The notes under the pieces: generated by a model
The model's database searches: none
Told to the model about the DNA's origin: nothing
Seen by the model: the letters and a program-made list of their open reading frames with translations, nothing else
DNA from: Nocardia niwae NBRC 108934 = DSM 45340
GTDB lineage: Bacteria; Actinomycetota; Actinomycetes; Mycobacteriales; Mycobacteriaceae
Direction of reading: 5' to 3'
Length of the DNA stretch: 64,000 bases
Assembly (NCBI RefSeq): GCF_001613465.1
Contig: NZ_BDCK01000016.1
Location: 124,001-188,000, forward strand
Made by a program: the position numbers and the translations under genes
Shown: positions 52,496-63,301 of the stretch, piece by piece
How positions within the stretch are numbered: the stretch's first letter is position 1
How the letters are laid out: each line of letters opens with the position of its first letter

Positions 52496-52513
52496 TATGC
52501 AACTAGTTGCATA
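52496..52513. promoter_or_regulatory. 18-bp palindrome upstream of SDR gene
   Basis: TATGCAACT/AGTTGCATA is a perfect 18-bp palindrome, about 80 bp upstream of the SDR start. The symmetry and length suit a MarR- or TetR-type operator. No regulator gene is adjacent. Confidence 0.6.
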
Positions 52514-52592
52514 GCACGCGGGTTTACGCTTAGTCTGCAAGCGCGTACAGCCGCGGGCTCGATCCTGTGGCGGAAACGAAGGAGCAGGTCAG

Positions 52593-53462
52593 ATGACGGA
52601 ACCCGGATCCAAGCCGCTAGCGGGCCGAACGATGATCATGTCCGGCGGCAGCCGCGGCATCGGGCTGGAGATCGCGAAAAGGGCCGCAGCCGACGGCGCC
52701 AACATCACCCTGATCGCGAAGACCGATCAGCCGCATCCCAAACTGCCCGGCACCATCCACACCGCCGCCGCGGAACTCGAGCAGGCGGGCGGGCAGGTGC
52801 TGCCGTTCGTCGGCGACGTCCGCATCGACGAGTCGGTGGCCGAGGCGGTGCGCCAGACGGTCGAACGCTTCGGCGGTATCGACATCGTGGTGAACAACGC
52901 CTCCGCGATCGACCTGTCCCCCACCGACGCCCTGCCGATGAAGAAGTACGACTTGATGCAGGACATCAACTGCCGGGGCAGCTTCCTGCTGTCCAAGCTG
53001 AGCATCCCGCACCTGCGCGAATCGGCGAAGGCCGGGCGCAACCCACACATCCTCACCCTCTCCCCGCCGCTGAACCTCGACCCCAAGTGGGCGGGCATGG
53101 CGCTGGGCTACACCATCGCCAAGTACGGCATGTCGCTGACCACGCTGGGGCTGGCCGAGGAACTCGAGAGCGACGGCATCGGCGTCAATTCGCTGTGGCC
53201 GCGCACCACCATCGCCACGGCGGCGGTGAAGAACCTGCTCGGCGGCGAGGAGATGGTCTCCACCTCGCGCACCCCCGACATCTACGCCGACGCCGCCTAC
53301 CTGGTGCTGACTTCGCCCGGCAAGGAGACCAGCGGCAACTTCTTCATCGACGACGACGTCCTCGCCGCCCACGGCATCACCGACCTGGACAAGTACCGCG
53401 TCACCCCGGGCGACGGCGAACTGACCACCGACCTCTTCCTGTCCGCCGCTCCGCGCCATTAG
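52593..53462 (+). CDS. SDR-family oxidoreductase (HSDL2-like)
   Basis: A 289-residue short-chain dehydrogenase. MSGGSRGIGLEIAKRAAADG binds NAD(P), VVNNASAIDLSP follows, and LGYTIAKYGMS carries the YxxxK pair. The NFFIDDDVLAAHGITDLDKY tail is typical of the HSDL2-like group. Substrate unknown. Possibly controlled by the palindrome at 52496. Confidence 0.9.
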   Translation: MTEPGSKPLAGRTMIMSGGSRGIGLEIAKRAAADGANITLIAKTDQPHPKLPGTIHTAAAELEQAGGQVLPFVGDVRIDESVAEAVRQTVERFGGIDIVVNNASAIDLSPTDALPMKKYDLMQDINCRGSFLLSKLSIPHLRESAKAGRNPHILTLSPPLNLDPKWAGMALGYTIAKYGMSLTTLGLAEELESDGIGVNSLWPRTTIATAAVKNLLGGEEMVSTSRTPDIYADAAYLVLTSPGKETSGNFFIDDDVLAAHGITDLDKYRVTPGDGELTTDLFLSAAPRH

Positions 53463-53505
53463 GCCGGACTCAGGCGCCGCGCCAGCAGCGTTCACGGCGA
53501 CGATC

Positions 53506-53533
53506 GGGGGACGGGCTGGTCAGCCCGTCCCCC
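53506..53533. terminator. bidirectional hairpin between SDR and glfT2
   Basis: 13-bp perfect stem GGGGGACGGGCTG/CAGCCCGTCCCCC with a 2-base gap, between two convergent genes. Confidence 0.75.
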
Positions 53534-53558
53534 ACGAATTACTCAGGTGTCGACGAGA

Positions 53559-55472
53559 TCAGCTGTCGCGCTCGGAACCTTTGATCCCGTACAGCCGCTC
53601 CCAGTTCTCGCGGCTGGTCAGCTCCGGCATGGCGGCGCGATACTGCTCCTGCACAGCGGGCAGTTCCCGGCGCAGGCGACGCAGCACGCGCAGCATCCGG
53701 CGCAGCAGTTGCAGCGCGCGGGCCTTGTCCCGCCTGCGCACCCGGACGCCGGACTGCGAGGCATCCGTGACCACCACGTGGTCGAACAGCGAGACATGCC
53801 ACCAGTAGGCGTCTTCCCTGGTGACGCCGATGATGCCGTGCTGCGTACGGCCGAGCCACTGAGTGATCGCGCGCTTGATCAGCACCAGTTTCGCGCGACT
53901 GGGTTCGCCACCGGCACGGCGCAGGGTGATGTCCGCGGAGCGGACCGGCGGCGTCGCGGCCGGATGCTTGATCGTCTCGGGGTAGTCGGCGCGACTGGTG
54001 CGCGCGGCGGCCAGTGCTTCGATACCGCCGTCCCGCAGCACCTTCGGGCCTTTCAGGAAGTCCTCGATGCCCTGCAGCGTGGTGTGCACCAGGCCGTACT
54101 GCATCGCGACCAACTGCTCGGACATCTCCCGGAACAGCTTGCCCGCGATCTCCTTACCGTTCAGCTCCGTGTGCAGCGAGCCGACGATCAGCGAGTTGCG
54201 GGTGCTGAAGTAGCGCGCCCAGTCGTCGTAGTCCTTCCAGTAGAAGTCCGCGTGCCAGACCGCGGCGTTGGGCAGCGTCACGGTGACGAACCCGTGCTCG
54301 CGTGCCCGGATGCCATATTCGACGTCGTCCCACTGGAAGAAGATCGGGATCGGCAAGCCGATCTTCGCGACCACCTCGGCCGGGATCAGGCAGGTCCACC
54401 AGGCGTTGTAGCCCGCGTCCACGCGGCGCTCCTGGTTCTTCTTCAGCATGCTGGTGTTGCGCAGCGCCTTCGACACCTTCTGGCCGTGCCGCAGCCGGTT
54501 CAGATGCACTTCCTCGGCGCCGACGTTGAGGTAGTCGGGGTTGAGCAGGAACAGCATCTGCGCGCCGACCAGGGTCGGCTCGACCGTCAGGTTGGCGAAC
54601 GCGTTGAGCCGCAGCACCGTCTCCGGTTCGCACAGGATGTCGTCGTCCATCAGGATGACGTCGGCGTGCTCGTTGACCGCCGACACCTCGTAGAGCCCGC
54701 GGGTGAAGCCGCCCGCGCCGCCGAGGTTCGGCTGGCGCAGGTAGCGCAGCTTCTCACCGAAGACCGGCGCGACCTCCTGGTAGCGCGGCCGGTTCTCCAC
54801 CAGATCGGTGCCCTGGTCGACGACATACACCGCGTCGATCGCGGCGAGCACGGTGGGATCGGAGGACAGCGCCGCGACCGTCTCGGCGCAGTCCTCGGCA
54901 CGGTTGAAGGTGCAGATCGCGATGGCGACCGGACGGACGCGCTCCGGCGCGACGGCGGTCCAGCTCAGTTCCGCGATGCCCAGGGCGCCCCCGATGGCGT
55001 CGAACTCCAGCCACAGCGCGCCGCCGTCGACGTACTGGTCGAGCGGGGCGCTCAGCGTGACCGAACCGCTCGCGTCGACCCGCGCGGTGTCGATGATCCT
55101 GCGGTGACCCGCGATATCCGAAGCCACCAGCCGAATCTTCGCCTTGGCGACCACCTCGAGCACCATGGTGGCCCGCACTTCGGTGACCGTGGTCCAGCGC
55201 TGCCAGTAGCTGGCGGCGAACCGGCCGAAGTAGGTGTTGGTGTGCGCCGTCGCGCCCTTGTCCAAGCGCAAAGTCTGGCGTTCCCGGTGCGCGCCGCCCT
55301 TCACGACGGCGTACAGCTCGTCGCTCACCTTCGCCGACGGACCGGTGAAGATGCCGCGCTGGAGCACTAACCGGTCCGGCGCCCGATGGTCGGCGCGCAG
55401 CGCGGCAGGCGCCTCAGCGGCCGTCGAGCGATCGTTTGTTTCGGTAACGGCCTCGATAGCCGACTGATCCAT
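53559..55472 (-). CDS. glfT2: galactofuranosyltransferase GlfT2
   Basis: Bifunctional UDP-galactofuranosyltransferase that polymerises the galactan. The 637-residue protein has an N-terminal beta domain, then AIAICTFNRAEDCAETVAAL, QPNLGGAGGFTRGLYEV, ILMDDDILCEPE (DDD metal motif), FFQWDDVEYGIRA (catalytic Asp pair) and AAVWHADFYWKDYDDWARYF. C-terminal helices hold basic residues for membrane contact. Close in plan to mycobacterial GlfT2. Confidence 0.96.
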   Translation of the reverse strand: MDQSAIEAVTETNDRSTAAEAPAALRADHRAPDRLVLQRGIFTGPSAKVSDELYAVVKGGAHRERQTLRLDKGATAHTNTYFGRFAASYWQRWTTVTEVRATMVLEVVAKAKIRLVASDIAGHRRIIDTARVDASGSVTLSAPLDQYVDGGALWLEFDAIGGALGIAELSWTAVAPERVRPVAIAICTFNRAEDCAETVAALSSDPTVLAAIDAVYVVDQGTDLVENRPRYQEVAPVFGEKLRYLRQPNLGGAGGFTRGLYEVSAVNEHADVILMDDDILCEPETVLRLNAFANLTVEPTLVGAQMLFLLNPDYLNVGAEEVHLNRLRHGQKVSKALRNTSMLKKNQERRVDAGYNAWWTCLIPAEVVAKIGLPIPIFFQWDDVEYGIRAREHGFVTVTLPNAAVWHADFYWKDYDDWARYFSTRNSLIVGSLHTELNGKEIAGKLFREMSEQLVAMQYGLVHTTLQGIEDFLKGPKVLRDGGIEALAAARTSRADYPETIKHPAATPPVRSADITLRRAGGEPSRAKLVLIKRAITQWLGRTQHGIIGVTREDAYWWHVSLFDHVVVTDASQSGVRVRRRDKARALQLLRRMLRVLRRLRRELPAVQEQYRAAMPELTSRENWERLYGIKGSERDS

Positions 55473-55606
55473 GAAATCCTCGAAATTCTCATTGTGCCGG
55501 ACGGGACAGACACGCCCCTCGATGCCTTCACGGCGGGGGTGAGGATATCAACCGCCCTGTGCGGTTGCCCGCCGTACAGCCACGCCGACGTGTGCTCGAA
55601 CCATTG

Positions 55607-56143
55607 CTAAACGTTCGCCGATTCGTTGTCGGTAGCACTGTCCTTGTCCGCTCGCGCCCCGGTGAAGACCCATTTGTCGTATGCCCAGAACCGGAACACC
55701 ACGGCCACGATCTGCCCGATCAACGTACCGGAGATGTTGTCCGAGAGGGGGCTGGACAGGTCGAGCACGTAGCGGGAGAAGCCCAGACAGCCCAGTTGCA
55801 GGCCGATCGCCACCACATTGAACACGGCGTACAGGAGGTACTCGCGACCGGGATTATCGGTCTGCTTGTGCGCGAAAGTCCACCATTTGTTGCCGAAATA
55901 GGTCACTACCGTCGCCACCGCGATCGCGATGATCTTGGCCGGTAGTGGGTAGTGATACAGCACGCCCTCGCCACCCAGGAAGACCAGGAGGTTGTACGTG
56001 CCCGCGTCCACCAGGAAGCCGATCGCGCCGACCACCAGGAAAGCCCCGCCTCTGCGCAGCGCGGTGAAGACCTTGCGAACGACCGTTCCGGTCTCCTGCG
56101 TCACTGGCTCGCCCGCGGATGCGGTGGACTCACTGGATGGCAC
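55607..56143 (-). CDS. GtrA-family membrane protein
   Basis: A 178-residue protein with four membrane helices: GGAFLVVGAIGFLVDAGTYN (GtrA start), FGNKWWTFAHKQT, and GQIVAVVFRFWAYDKWVF at the end. GtrA-like proteins help move polyprenyl-linked sugars across the membrane; a mycobacterial homologue is linked to arabinan synthesis. GTG 56143 chosen. It is divergent from the GT2 gene at 56291, which may be its partner. Confidence 0.9.
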   Translation of the reverse strand: MPSSESTASAGEPVTQETGTVVRKVFTALRRGGAFLVVGAIGFLVDAGTYNLLVFLGGEGVLYHYPLPAKIIAIAVATVVTYFGNKWWTFAHKQTDNPGREYLLYAVFNVVAIGLQLGCLGFSRYVLDLSSPLSDNISGTLIGQIVAVVFRFWAYDKWVFTGARADKDSATDNESANV

Positions 56144-56290
56144 GGCCCGACGGTACCGCAGGCGCGGAGAACCGTCCGCGACGGGAAATTCCGCTCCCGC
56201 GCACGGTGAGGTCGGCCACGCACAAGCTGTGCGTTCCCTGTACCCTCCCCGTGTTCCCACATTCACCACCGATCGCGAGGATTGACCCGG

Positions 56291-57265
56291 GTGGACTCCA
56301 CCGAGCTCCGTATTGCCGCCGTGGTTCCGTGTCACAACGAAGAGGCTTCGGTCGCCAAGGTCGTGGCCGACCTGCAGGCCGCCGTGCCGGGAATCGTCGT
56401 CTACGTCTACGACAATCTGAGCACGGACAACACCGCCGAGCGCGCCCGCGAGGCCGGAGCGATCGTCCGGCACGAGCACACCAAGGGCAAGGGCAACGTG
56501 GTGCGCCGCGCCTTCGCCGACATCGAGGCCGACGTGTATCTGATGATCGACGGCGACGATACCTACGAGGCGTCGGCCGCGCCGCTGATGATCAAGACCC
56601 TGCTGGACGGCCCCTATGACCACGTGCTCGGCGTGCGTAAGCAGGACGAGGGCGGCTCGGCCTACCGGGCGGGACACGAGACCGGCAACAAGGTGCTCAA
56701 CGGCGTGGTCGGGAAGGTGTTCGGCGAGAACGTCGAGGACATGCTCTCCGGTTTCAGGGTGTTCTCCCGCCGCTTCGTGAAGAGCTTCCCCGCGGTGTCG
56801 CGCGAGTTCGAGATCGAGACCGAGCTCACCGTGCATTCCCTGCACCTGCGGGTGCCGCAGACCGCCGTGCCGGTCGGCTTCCGCGATCGTCCGGCGGGCA
56901 GTGAGAGCAAACTGCGCACCTACCACGACGGGTTCAAGATCCTCGCCCTGATCGTCGGCCTGGCCCGGCACGAACGGCCGGTCGCGTTCTACGGCTTGTT
57001 CGGCACGCTGGCCTGGCTGGTCTCGATCATCCTGACCATTCCGATCGTCGTCGAGTTCTACAACACCCACGCGGTGCCGCGGTTCCCGACGCTGTTCCTC
57101 GGCTTCACGCTGCTGCTGCTCGGCAGCCTCGCCTGGACCGCGGGCCTGATTCTCGACGGCATCCGGCGCTCCCGTCACGAGGCCGCGCGCCTGGTCTACC
57201 TGCGGTACACCGCGGTGGGCGCGGACGACCGGCGCAGTGCGGGCAACGGCGGAGCCGGGCGTTGA
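56291..57265 (+). CDS. GT2 glycosyltransferase with membrane C-terminus
   Basis: A 324-residue dolichol-phosphate-mannose-synthase-like enzyme: IAAVVPCHNEEASVAKVVAD, VVYVYDNLSTDNTAE, and LMIDGDDTYEA (DxD). Two membrane helices near residues 235-290. It probably charges polyprenyl phosphate with a sugar for the GtrA protein or the DUF2142 protein. GTG 56291 is preferred to TTG 56282 on spacing from GAGG. Overlaps the next gene by 4 bp. Confidence 0.9.
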   Translation: MDSTELRIAAVVPCHNEEASVAKVVADLQAAVPGIVVYVYDNLSTDNTAERAREAGAIVRHEHTKGKGNVVRRAFADIEADVYLMIDGDDTYEASAAPLMIKTLLDGPYDHVLGVRKQDEGGSAYRAGHETGNKVLNGVVGKVFGENVEDMLSGFRVFSRRFVKSFPAVSREFEIETELTVHSLHLRVPQTAVPVGFRDRPAGSESKLRTYHDGFKILALIVGLARHERPVAFYGLFGTLAWLVSIILTIPIVVEFYNTHAVPRFPTLFLGFTLLLLGSLAWTAGLILDGIRRSRHEAARLVYLRYTAVGADDRRSAGNGGAGR

Positions 57266-58851
57266 CGACTTCGGCTGATCAGACCGCGACGCCGGACAAG
57301 GATGTGGAAGAGCGCGCCGACACCACCCCCCTACCCGCGACCGACACCGCGCCGCTCCCCGCGGTGGAGGGCGAGGCGTCCGCCGGCACGGACCGGTCCG
57401 CGAAAGGCTTCGCGGGCCGACTGGTGACCCGGCTGGGCGGGGCGACCATCGCCTTCACCCTGCTGGCCACGATCTTCGGCGCGCTGTTCACCGTCCTCAC
57501 CCCGCCGTTCTGGGGCCATGACGAGATCACCCAGTTCGGTCGCGCCTACCAGGTCGCACACGGGGGTTTCCTCCCGCAGAAAATCCACGACGATCGGGGC
57601 ATCGCCTACGGCGGCGACGTCCCGTCCAGCATCACGAAGCTGATGGGCTACGCGCTGCAGGACTACACCACCAACCCGGACGAGCCGGACCCCATGGTGG
57701 CCGACCCGGCTCGCTACGACCAGCTGACGAGCGCCGCGGTTTCGGATGCCACCGAACCGGTCTGGTTCACCAACACCGCCGCGTACTCGCCGGTCCCCTA
57801 CATCCCGGCCGCGATCGGCATCCGGCTCGGTGAACTCTTCGGGCTCGACGTGGGTGGCCTGCTGCTGCTCACCCGTCTCGCGGGGCTGGTGGCCTACCTG
57901 GCGGTGGTCGGGTTCGGCCTGTGGGCCTTGCGCGCGCACCGGGTGCAGTGGCTGGCGTTCACCGTCGCGGTGCTGCCGATCGCGGTGTTCCAGGCGGGCA
58001 CGGTCACCGCCGACACCATGACCAATGCCCTGGCCATCCTCGTCTCCGCGCTGCTGGTGAAGGCCGTGTTCCTCGGCGCGCGCCTGGGCCGAGTGGAGAT
58101 CGGCGCCCTGCTGACCGCGACGATCCTGCTGCCGGTGAGCAAGCCCACCTATGTGCTGCTCGCGCTCCTTGTGGCCCTGGTACCCCCGGAGCGGTTCGGG
58201 TTCAGCGGCTGGCGGCGCGGGATCCCGTGGGCCTTCGCCGCGGCCGGCGGGCTCGTCTTCGCGGTGTGGATGAAGATCGCCGCGCCGACCGGTGACGGGA
58301 TGGGTCTCATGCGGCCGCCGCACCAGTGGCACTCGGTGCGTCCCGGCGATCAACTCAGCGGCATCCTGCGCGATCCGCCCGAGTTCGTGCACGTGTTCGG
58401 CGAGAGCATCGCACTGCGCGACCAGCGCTGGTTCAGCCAGTTCTTCGGCGAACTCGGCTTCGCCTACGTCGACGTGCCCGCCCTCTCGATGCTGGCCTGT
58501 CTGCTGGCGTTCGCGGTGAGCCTCGGCATCGCCGAACGGATGACCGTCCCGGCCTTCCGCCGCACCCTGATCATCGCGCTCACCATGGCCGCCGGCGTCG
58601 CGATGATCTACGTGACGCTCTACATGTCGTTCACGCCGGTCGGCTACTACATCATCGACGGCGTGCAGGGCCGCTACTTCGTGCCGTTGGCACTCGTGAC
58701 ATTCGCGGTGCTGCTGCGCTGGATGCCCCTGCGGCTCACCGATTCCACCGGGAAGACTCCGACGGTGGGCCCGCCCGTCACCGTGCTCGTGGCGGCGAGT
58801 GTGGCCTTGGTCGCGGCGGCGGCGAAGTACTACACCATCGTCTGGGGCTGA
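57262..58851 (+). CDS. DUF2142-like polytopic membrane protein
   Basis: A 529-residue protein with about ten helices after a disordered 60-residue head. VLTPPFWGHDEITQFGRAYQ (first periplasmic loop with acidic residues) and GYYIIDGVQGRYFVPLALVT are typical of DUF2142, a GT-C-like family that may use polyprenyl-phosphate sugars. Its TTG start overlaps the GT2 stop, so the two form an operon, probably for cell-envelope glycosylation. Confidence 0.87.
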   Translation: MTTSADQTATPDKDVEERADTTPLPATDTAPLPAVEGEASAGTDRSAKGFAGRLVTRLGGATIAFTLLATIFGALFTVLTPPFWGHDEITQFGRAYQVAHGGFLPQKIHDDRGIAYGGDVPSSITKLMGYALQDYTTNPDEPDPMVADPARYDQLTSAAVSDATEPVWFTNTAAYSPVPYIPAAIGIRLGELFGLDVGGLLLLTRLAGLVAYLAVVGFGLWALRAHRVQWLAFTVAVLPIAVFQAGTVTADTMTNALAILVSALLVKAVFLGARLGRVEIGALLTATILLPVSKPTYVLLALLVALVPPERFGFSGWRRGIPWAFAAAGGLVFAVWMKIAAPTGDGMGLMRPPHQWHSVRPGDQLSGILRDPPEFVHVFGESIALRDQRWFSQFFGELGFAYVDVPALSMLACLLAFAVSLGIAERMTVPAFRRTLIIALTMAAGVAMIYVTLYMSFTPVGYYIIDGVQGRYFVPLALVTFAVLLRWMPLRLTDSTGKTPTVGPPVTVLVAASVALVAAAAKYYTIVWG

Positions 58852-58868
58852 CCCGCAGCGAATTCGTC

Positions 58869-58900
58869 ACGGCGCCTCGGGGCTTTCCCCGGGGCGCCGT
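58869..58900. terminator. bidirectional hairpin between DUF2142 gene and rmlB
   Basis: 14-bp stem (one T-G pair) ACGGCGCCTCGGGG/CCCCGGGGCGCCGT with a CTTT loop, between convergent genes. Confidence 0.8.
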
Positions 58901-58907
58901 CGCCGTT

Positions 58908-60230
<1,323 letters not shown>

Positions 60231-60938
60231 ATGCTGATGAGGAAATTCGCCGCGACGTCGGCACTGCTGATCGCCGCTCTCGGCGTCACCGCCGGCACCG
60301 TGAACGCGGCTCCGGCCACCGAGGCCGATGGCGCGGTGAACTTCACCGCCCACGCGACCGACACCCAGTCCATCATCACGACCGATGCCGGTTCCATGGT
60401 CGTCGAGGATGGCACGTTCAAGGTCAAGGCCGCCAACGGCGACGTGCTGACCGGCATGCCGCTGACCTTCCGGGTGGACGACTTCGAGTTCCCGATCGCT
60501 GCCGAGATCGCGGACCGCACCGCCACCCTGACCCCCCAGTTCGACATGGCCCACGCGACCTACAAGCCGGTCGCCCTTCCCTTCGAGGACAAGGCGCCGT
60601 GGAAGACCGAGTACGACCGTGAGACGGCCGCCTTCAACCGCATGAAGGACACCATCTCGACCGGCGCCACCATCGGCACCCTGGTCGGCGGCATCGGCGG
60701 CGGCGCCGTCGGCTGCGTGCTCGGCGGCATCGCCGGCGCCACCGTCGCCTCGGCGGCCATCGTCGGGCTGTTCGGCGCGTTCATCCCGGCCGCGGCCATC
60801 GGCTGCCTCGGCGGCATCATCGCCGTCGGCGCGCTGGGCACCCTCGCCGGCCAGCTGCTGATCACCGCCCCGGTCGCGATCGGTGCTGCGATCCAGTACT
60901 TCACCACCATCAACCAGCCGTTCAACGCCCCGAAGTAA
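60231..60938 (+). CDS. secreted Gly-zipper protein of Nocardia type
   Basis: A 235-residue exported protein. Signal peptide MLMRKFAATSALLIAALGVT, with likely cleavage after VNAAPA. A beta-rich middle domain (about 35-120) is followed by a Gly/Ala-rich hydrophobic region (TLVGGIGGGAVGCVLGGIAG onward, residues 150-225) that could enter a membrane. Resembles proteins I remember as DUF8020 from Nocardia. Function unknown. Confidence 0.88.
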   Translation: MLMRKFAATSALLIAALGVTAGTVNAAPATEADGAVNFTAHATDTQSIITTDAGSMVVEDGTFKVKAANGDVLTGMPLTFRVDDFEFPIAAEIADRTATLTPQFDMAHATYKPVALPFEDKAPWKTEYDRETAAFNRMKDTISTGATIGTLVGGIGGGAVGCVLGGIAGATVASAAIVGLFGAFIPAAAIGCLGGIIAVGALGTLAGQLLITAPVAIGAAIQYFTTINQPFNAPK

Positions 60939-60969
60939 TCCGCCGGGAACGCACAATCGAACAACACAG

Positions 60970-61006
60970 AAGCCCCGCCCGCGCTGTCCACGCGGGCGGG
61001 GCTTCA
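60970..61006 (+). terminator. terminator of the secreted-protein gene
   Basis: 15-bp perfect stem GAAGCCCCGCCCGCG/CGCGGGCGGGGCTTC with a 7-base loop, followed by AGTTATT. Confidence 0.85.
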
Positions 61007-61152
61007 GTTATTCCGGCAACAGACGGCAAGGTGAACAATTGCTGAACTAAACGGAAAAATAGAAGATCACAGCTTCGTGACCTGGCCTATCAAGGCCGGA
61101 TAACTTCGATTCGGAAATAGTCTCGCGAGAGGCCGCCGATCCCCACACAGAC

Positions 61153-61189
61153 GCGAGCCCCGTCCCGACCGGTGCGGGGCGGGGCTCGC
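61153..61189 (-). terminator. terminator-like hairpin after the hydrolase gene
   Basis: A 14-bp stem with one wobble pair (outer part GCGAGCCCCG/CGGGGCTCGC) and a 9-base loop, 19 bp past the stop of the minus-strand hydrolase. Confidence 0.65.
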
Positions 61190-61208
61190 CTTGTCGGGGC
61201 CCGACCGG

Positions 61209-62198
61209 TTACGCCGTCCGAGCCCGCTGGTCCCCTTCGATCCGGGCCCGCACGAACCGCGAGACCCGCGCCAGCGCCGCCCTGCTCTCCGGCAGGTTCG
61301 GCGCGATGCTCATGAATGCGTGGACCTGGCCGCGCCACAGCTCCAGCGCGTTCGGCACGCCCGCCGCCGTGAGCCGCTGCGCCATCAATTCGGAGTCGAA
61401 GCGCAGCACCTCGTCCTCGGCGGCGATCAGCAACACCGGCGGCAGCGCGGACAGCACCGCGTTGACCGGCGACAGCGCCGGATCGAGCACCCCGTCGATC
61501 TCCGCGCCGATACGCACCACCGCTTCCAGCGCCGACAGCGGGATATACGGATCCCGCGTGACGTTCACGTAGTCCCGCTTCGCCCCGTAGTCCAGGTCCA
61601 GCAGCGGGCTCAAGCCGACCAACCCGGCCGGCGCGGGCAACCCCGACTCCACGGCCAGCAGCGCGGTCGCGAAAGTGAGGTATCCGCCCGCCGAGTCACC
61701 GGCGAATATGATCCGCGCCGGATCCGCGCCGTGGCGCAGCAGCCAGCGGTAGGCGGCCAGGCAGTCCCGTACCGAGTCGGTGATCCGCGTGCCGGGCAGC
61801 TGGCGGTATTCGACGTTGATCACGGGCAGGCCGGTGCGACGGGCCAGGCTCGCCGCGATCGGACGGTGGCTGCGGGTGCTGCAGATCGCGAAGCCGCCGC
61901 CGTGCATATAGAGCACCGCGCCATGCCGCAGCGCCCGCGCCGCGCCGGCCGGGCGGATGATCTCCAGGCGGAGACCGTGCAGCGACACCTGCTCCCGATC
62001 GATGCCGTGCGGCCGCGGACGCAAACGCGCCAGCCCGTCCACGGTGGCGGCGCCGACCGGGATGGTCGTCCTGGTCACCGGAAAGGTTCGCAGCATCGGC
62101 CGCACCACGCCCATGCAGGTGGCCAGCAGCAGGCGCGACTGCGCGCTGGGGCCCTTCGGATTCATCACCACGCCGGGCTCACCGTCTCTGGTCGCCAT
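61209..62198 (-). CDS. alpha/beta hydrolase, hormone-sensitive lipase family
   Basis: A 329-residue esterase/lipase: [18 protein letters not shown] (oxyanion HGGGF), [15 protein letters not shown] (Ser nucleophile), a late Asp ([12 protein letters not shown]) and VHAFMSIAP (His). No signal peptide. Such enzymes hydrolyse short acyl esters. Its neighbours are envelope genes, but no specific link is visible. Confidence 0.92.
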   Translation of the reverse strand: MATRDGEPGVVMNPKGPSAQSRLLLATCMGVVRPMLRTFPVTRTTIPVGAATVDGLARLRPRPHGIDREQVSLHGLRLEIIRPAGAARALRHGAVLYMHGGGFAICSTRSHRPIAASLARRTGLPVINVEYRQLPGTRITDSVRDCLAAYRWLLRHGADPARIIFAGDSAGGYLTFATALLAVESGLPAPAGLVGLSPLLDLDYGAKRDYVNVTRDPYIPLSALEAVVRIGAEIDGVLDPALSPVNAVLSALPPVLLIAAEDEVLRFDSELMAQRLTAAGVPNALELWRGQVHAFMSIAPNLPESRAALARVSRFVRARIEGDQRARTA

Positions 62199-62426
62199 CG
62201 CGCACCTACCTCACAACTGGCGCGCCGAATCACGACCGGACCGAGGTCGCCCAGGCGAGCTGTCGGCGCTGACATCTCACGCGGAGTCTTTTCAGAACAC
62301 CACGCGCATCGTGACCTACGCAACAGAATCGCTCCAACACAGTCCCCGCGAAACAGCCGTGACCGAATCGAGGACTACTCGGAACCTCACCGAATCCCGG
62401 AGCCGCCGAACTGGCAGACTCCAACC

Positions 62427-63299
62427 ATGCGCGGAATCATTCTGGCGGGCGGCACCGGCTCCCGGTTGCACCCGATCACGCGCGGGGTGAGCAAGCAGCT
62501 GGTCCCGGTCTACGACAAACCCATGGTCTACTACCCCCTTTCCACGCTGATGCTCGCGGGGATCAGGGACATCCTGGTGATCACGACGCCCGAGGACGCA
62601 GCGGCGTTCCGGCGGCTGCTCGGCGACGGCACGCAGTTCGGGCTGTCGCTCAGCTATGTGGTCCAGCCCGAGCCCGACGGCCTGGCCAGGGCCTTCGTCC
62701 TGGGCGCCGATCACATCGGCGGGGATTGCGCCGCATTGGTGCTCGGCGACAACATCTTTCACGGTCCCGGTCTCGGCACCAGCCTCAATCGTTTCCACGG
62801 GATCGACGGCGGCGCGGTGTTCGCGTACTGGGTGTCCGACCCGACCGCCTACGGCGTGGTGGAGTTCACCGGCGGACGCGCGGTGTCCATCGAGGAGAAG
62901 CCCAAAGTTCCCCGGTCGAACTACGCCATTCCGGGGCTGTACTTCTACGACAACGACGTGGTGGAGATCGCGCGGTCGCTCCGGCCGTCCGCGCGCGGCG
63001 AATACGAGATCACCGACATCAATCGCGCCTACCTGGAACAGGATCGCCTGAGCGTGGACGTACTCGCCCGCGGCACCGCGTGGCTGGACACCGGTACCTT
63101 CGATTCCCTGCTCGACGCGGCCAATTACGTGCGCACCATCGAGGAGCGGCAGGGCCTCAAGATCGGCGTCCCCGAGGAGGTGGCCTGGCGGATGGGCTTC
63201 ATCGACGACGAGCAGCTGCGCAGACTCGCCGAACCGATGGTCCGCTCCGGGTACGGCCGCTACCTGCTGGATCTTCTCGACCGCGGACGGGACTGGTGA
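62427..63299 (+). CDS. rmlA: glucose-1-phosphate thymidylyltransferase
   Basis: First step of dTDP-L-rhamnose synthesis. The 290-residue protein has [48 protein letters not shown] and [17 protein letters not shown] 62427. Directly followed by rmlC (2 bp apart). rmlB is nearby but on the other strand. Confidence 0.96.
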   Translation: MRGIILAGGTGSRLHPITRGVSKQLVPVYDKPMVYYPLSTLMLAGIRDILVITTPEDAAAFRRLLGDGTQFGLSLSYVVQPEPDGLARAFVLGADHIGGDCAALVLGDNIFHGPGLGTSLNRFHGIDGGAVFAYWVSDPTAYGVVEFTGGRAVSIEEKPKVPRSNYAIPGLYFYDNDVVEIARSLRPSARGEYEITDINRAYLEQDRLSVDVLARGTAWLDTGTFDSLLDAANYVRTIEERQGLKIGVPEEVAWRMGFIDDEQLRRLAEPMVRSGYGRYLLDLLDRGRDW

Positions 63300-63301
63300 G
63301 C

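Noticed and set aside
53547-55370. 607-codon open frame opposite glfT2
   Set aside because: Shadow of GlfT2, whose catalytic motifs are unambiguous; the opposite product is rich in Arg, Gln and His and shows no fold.
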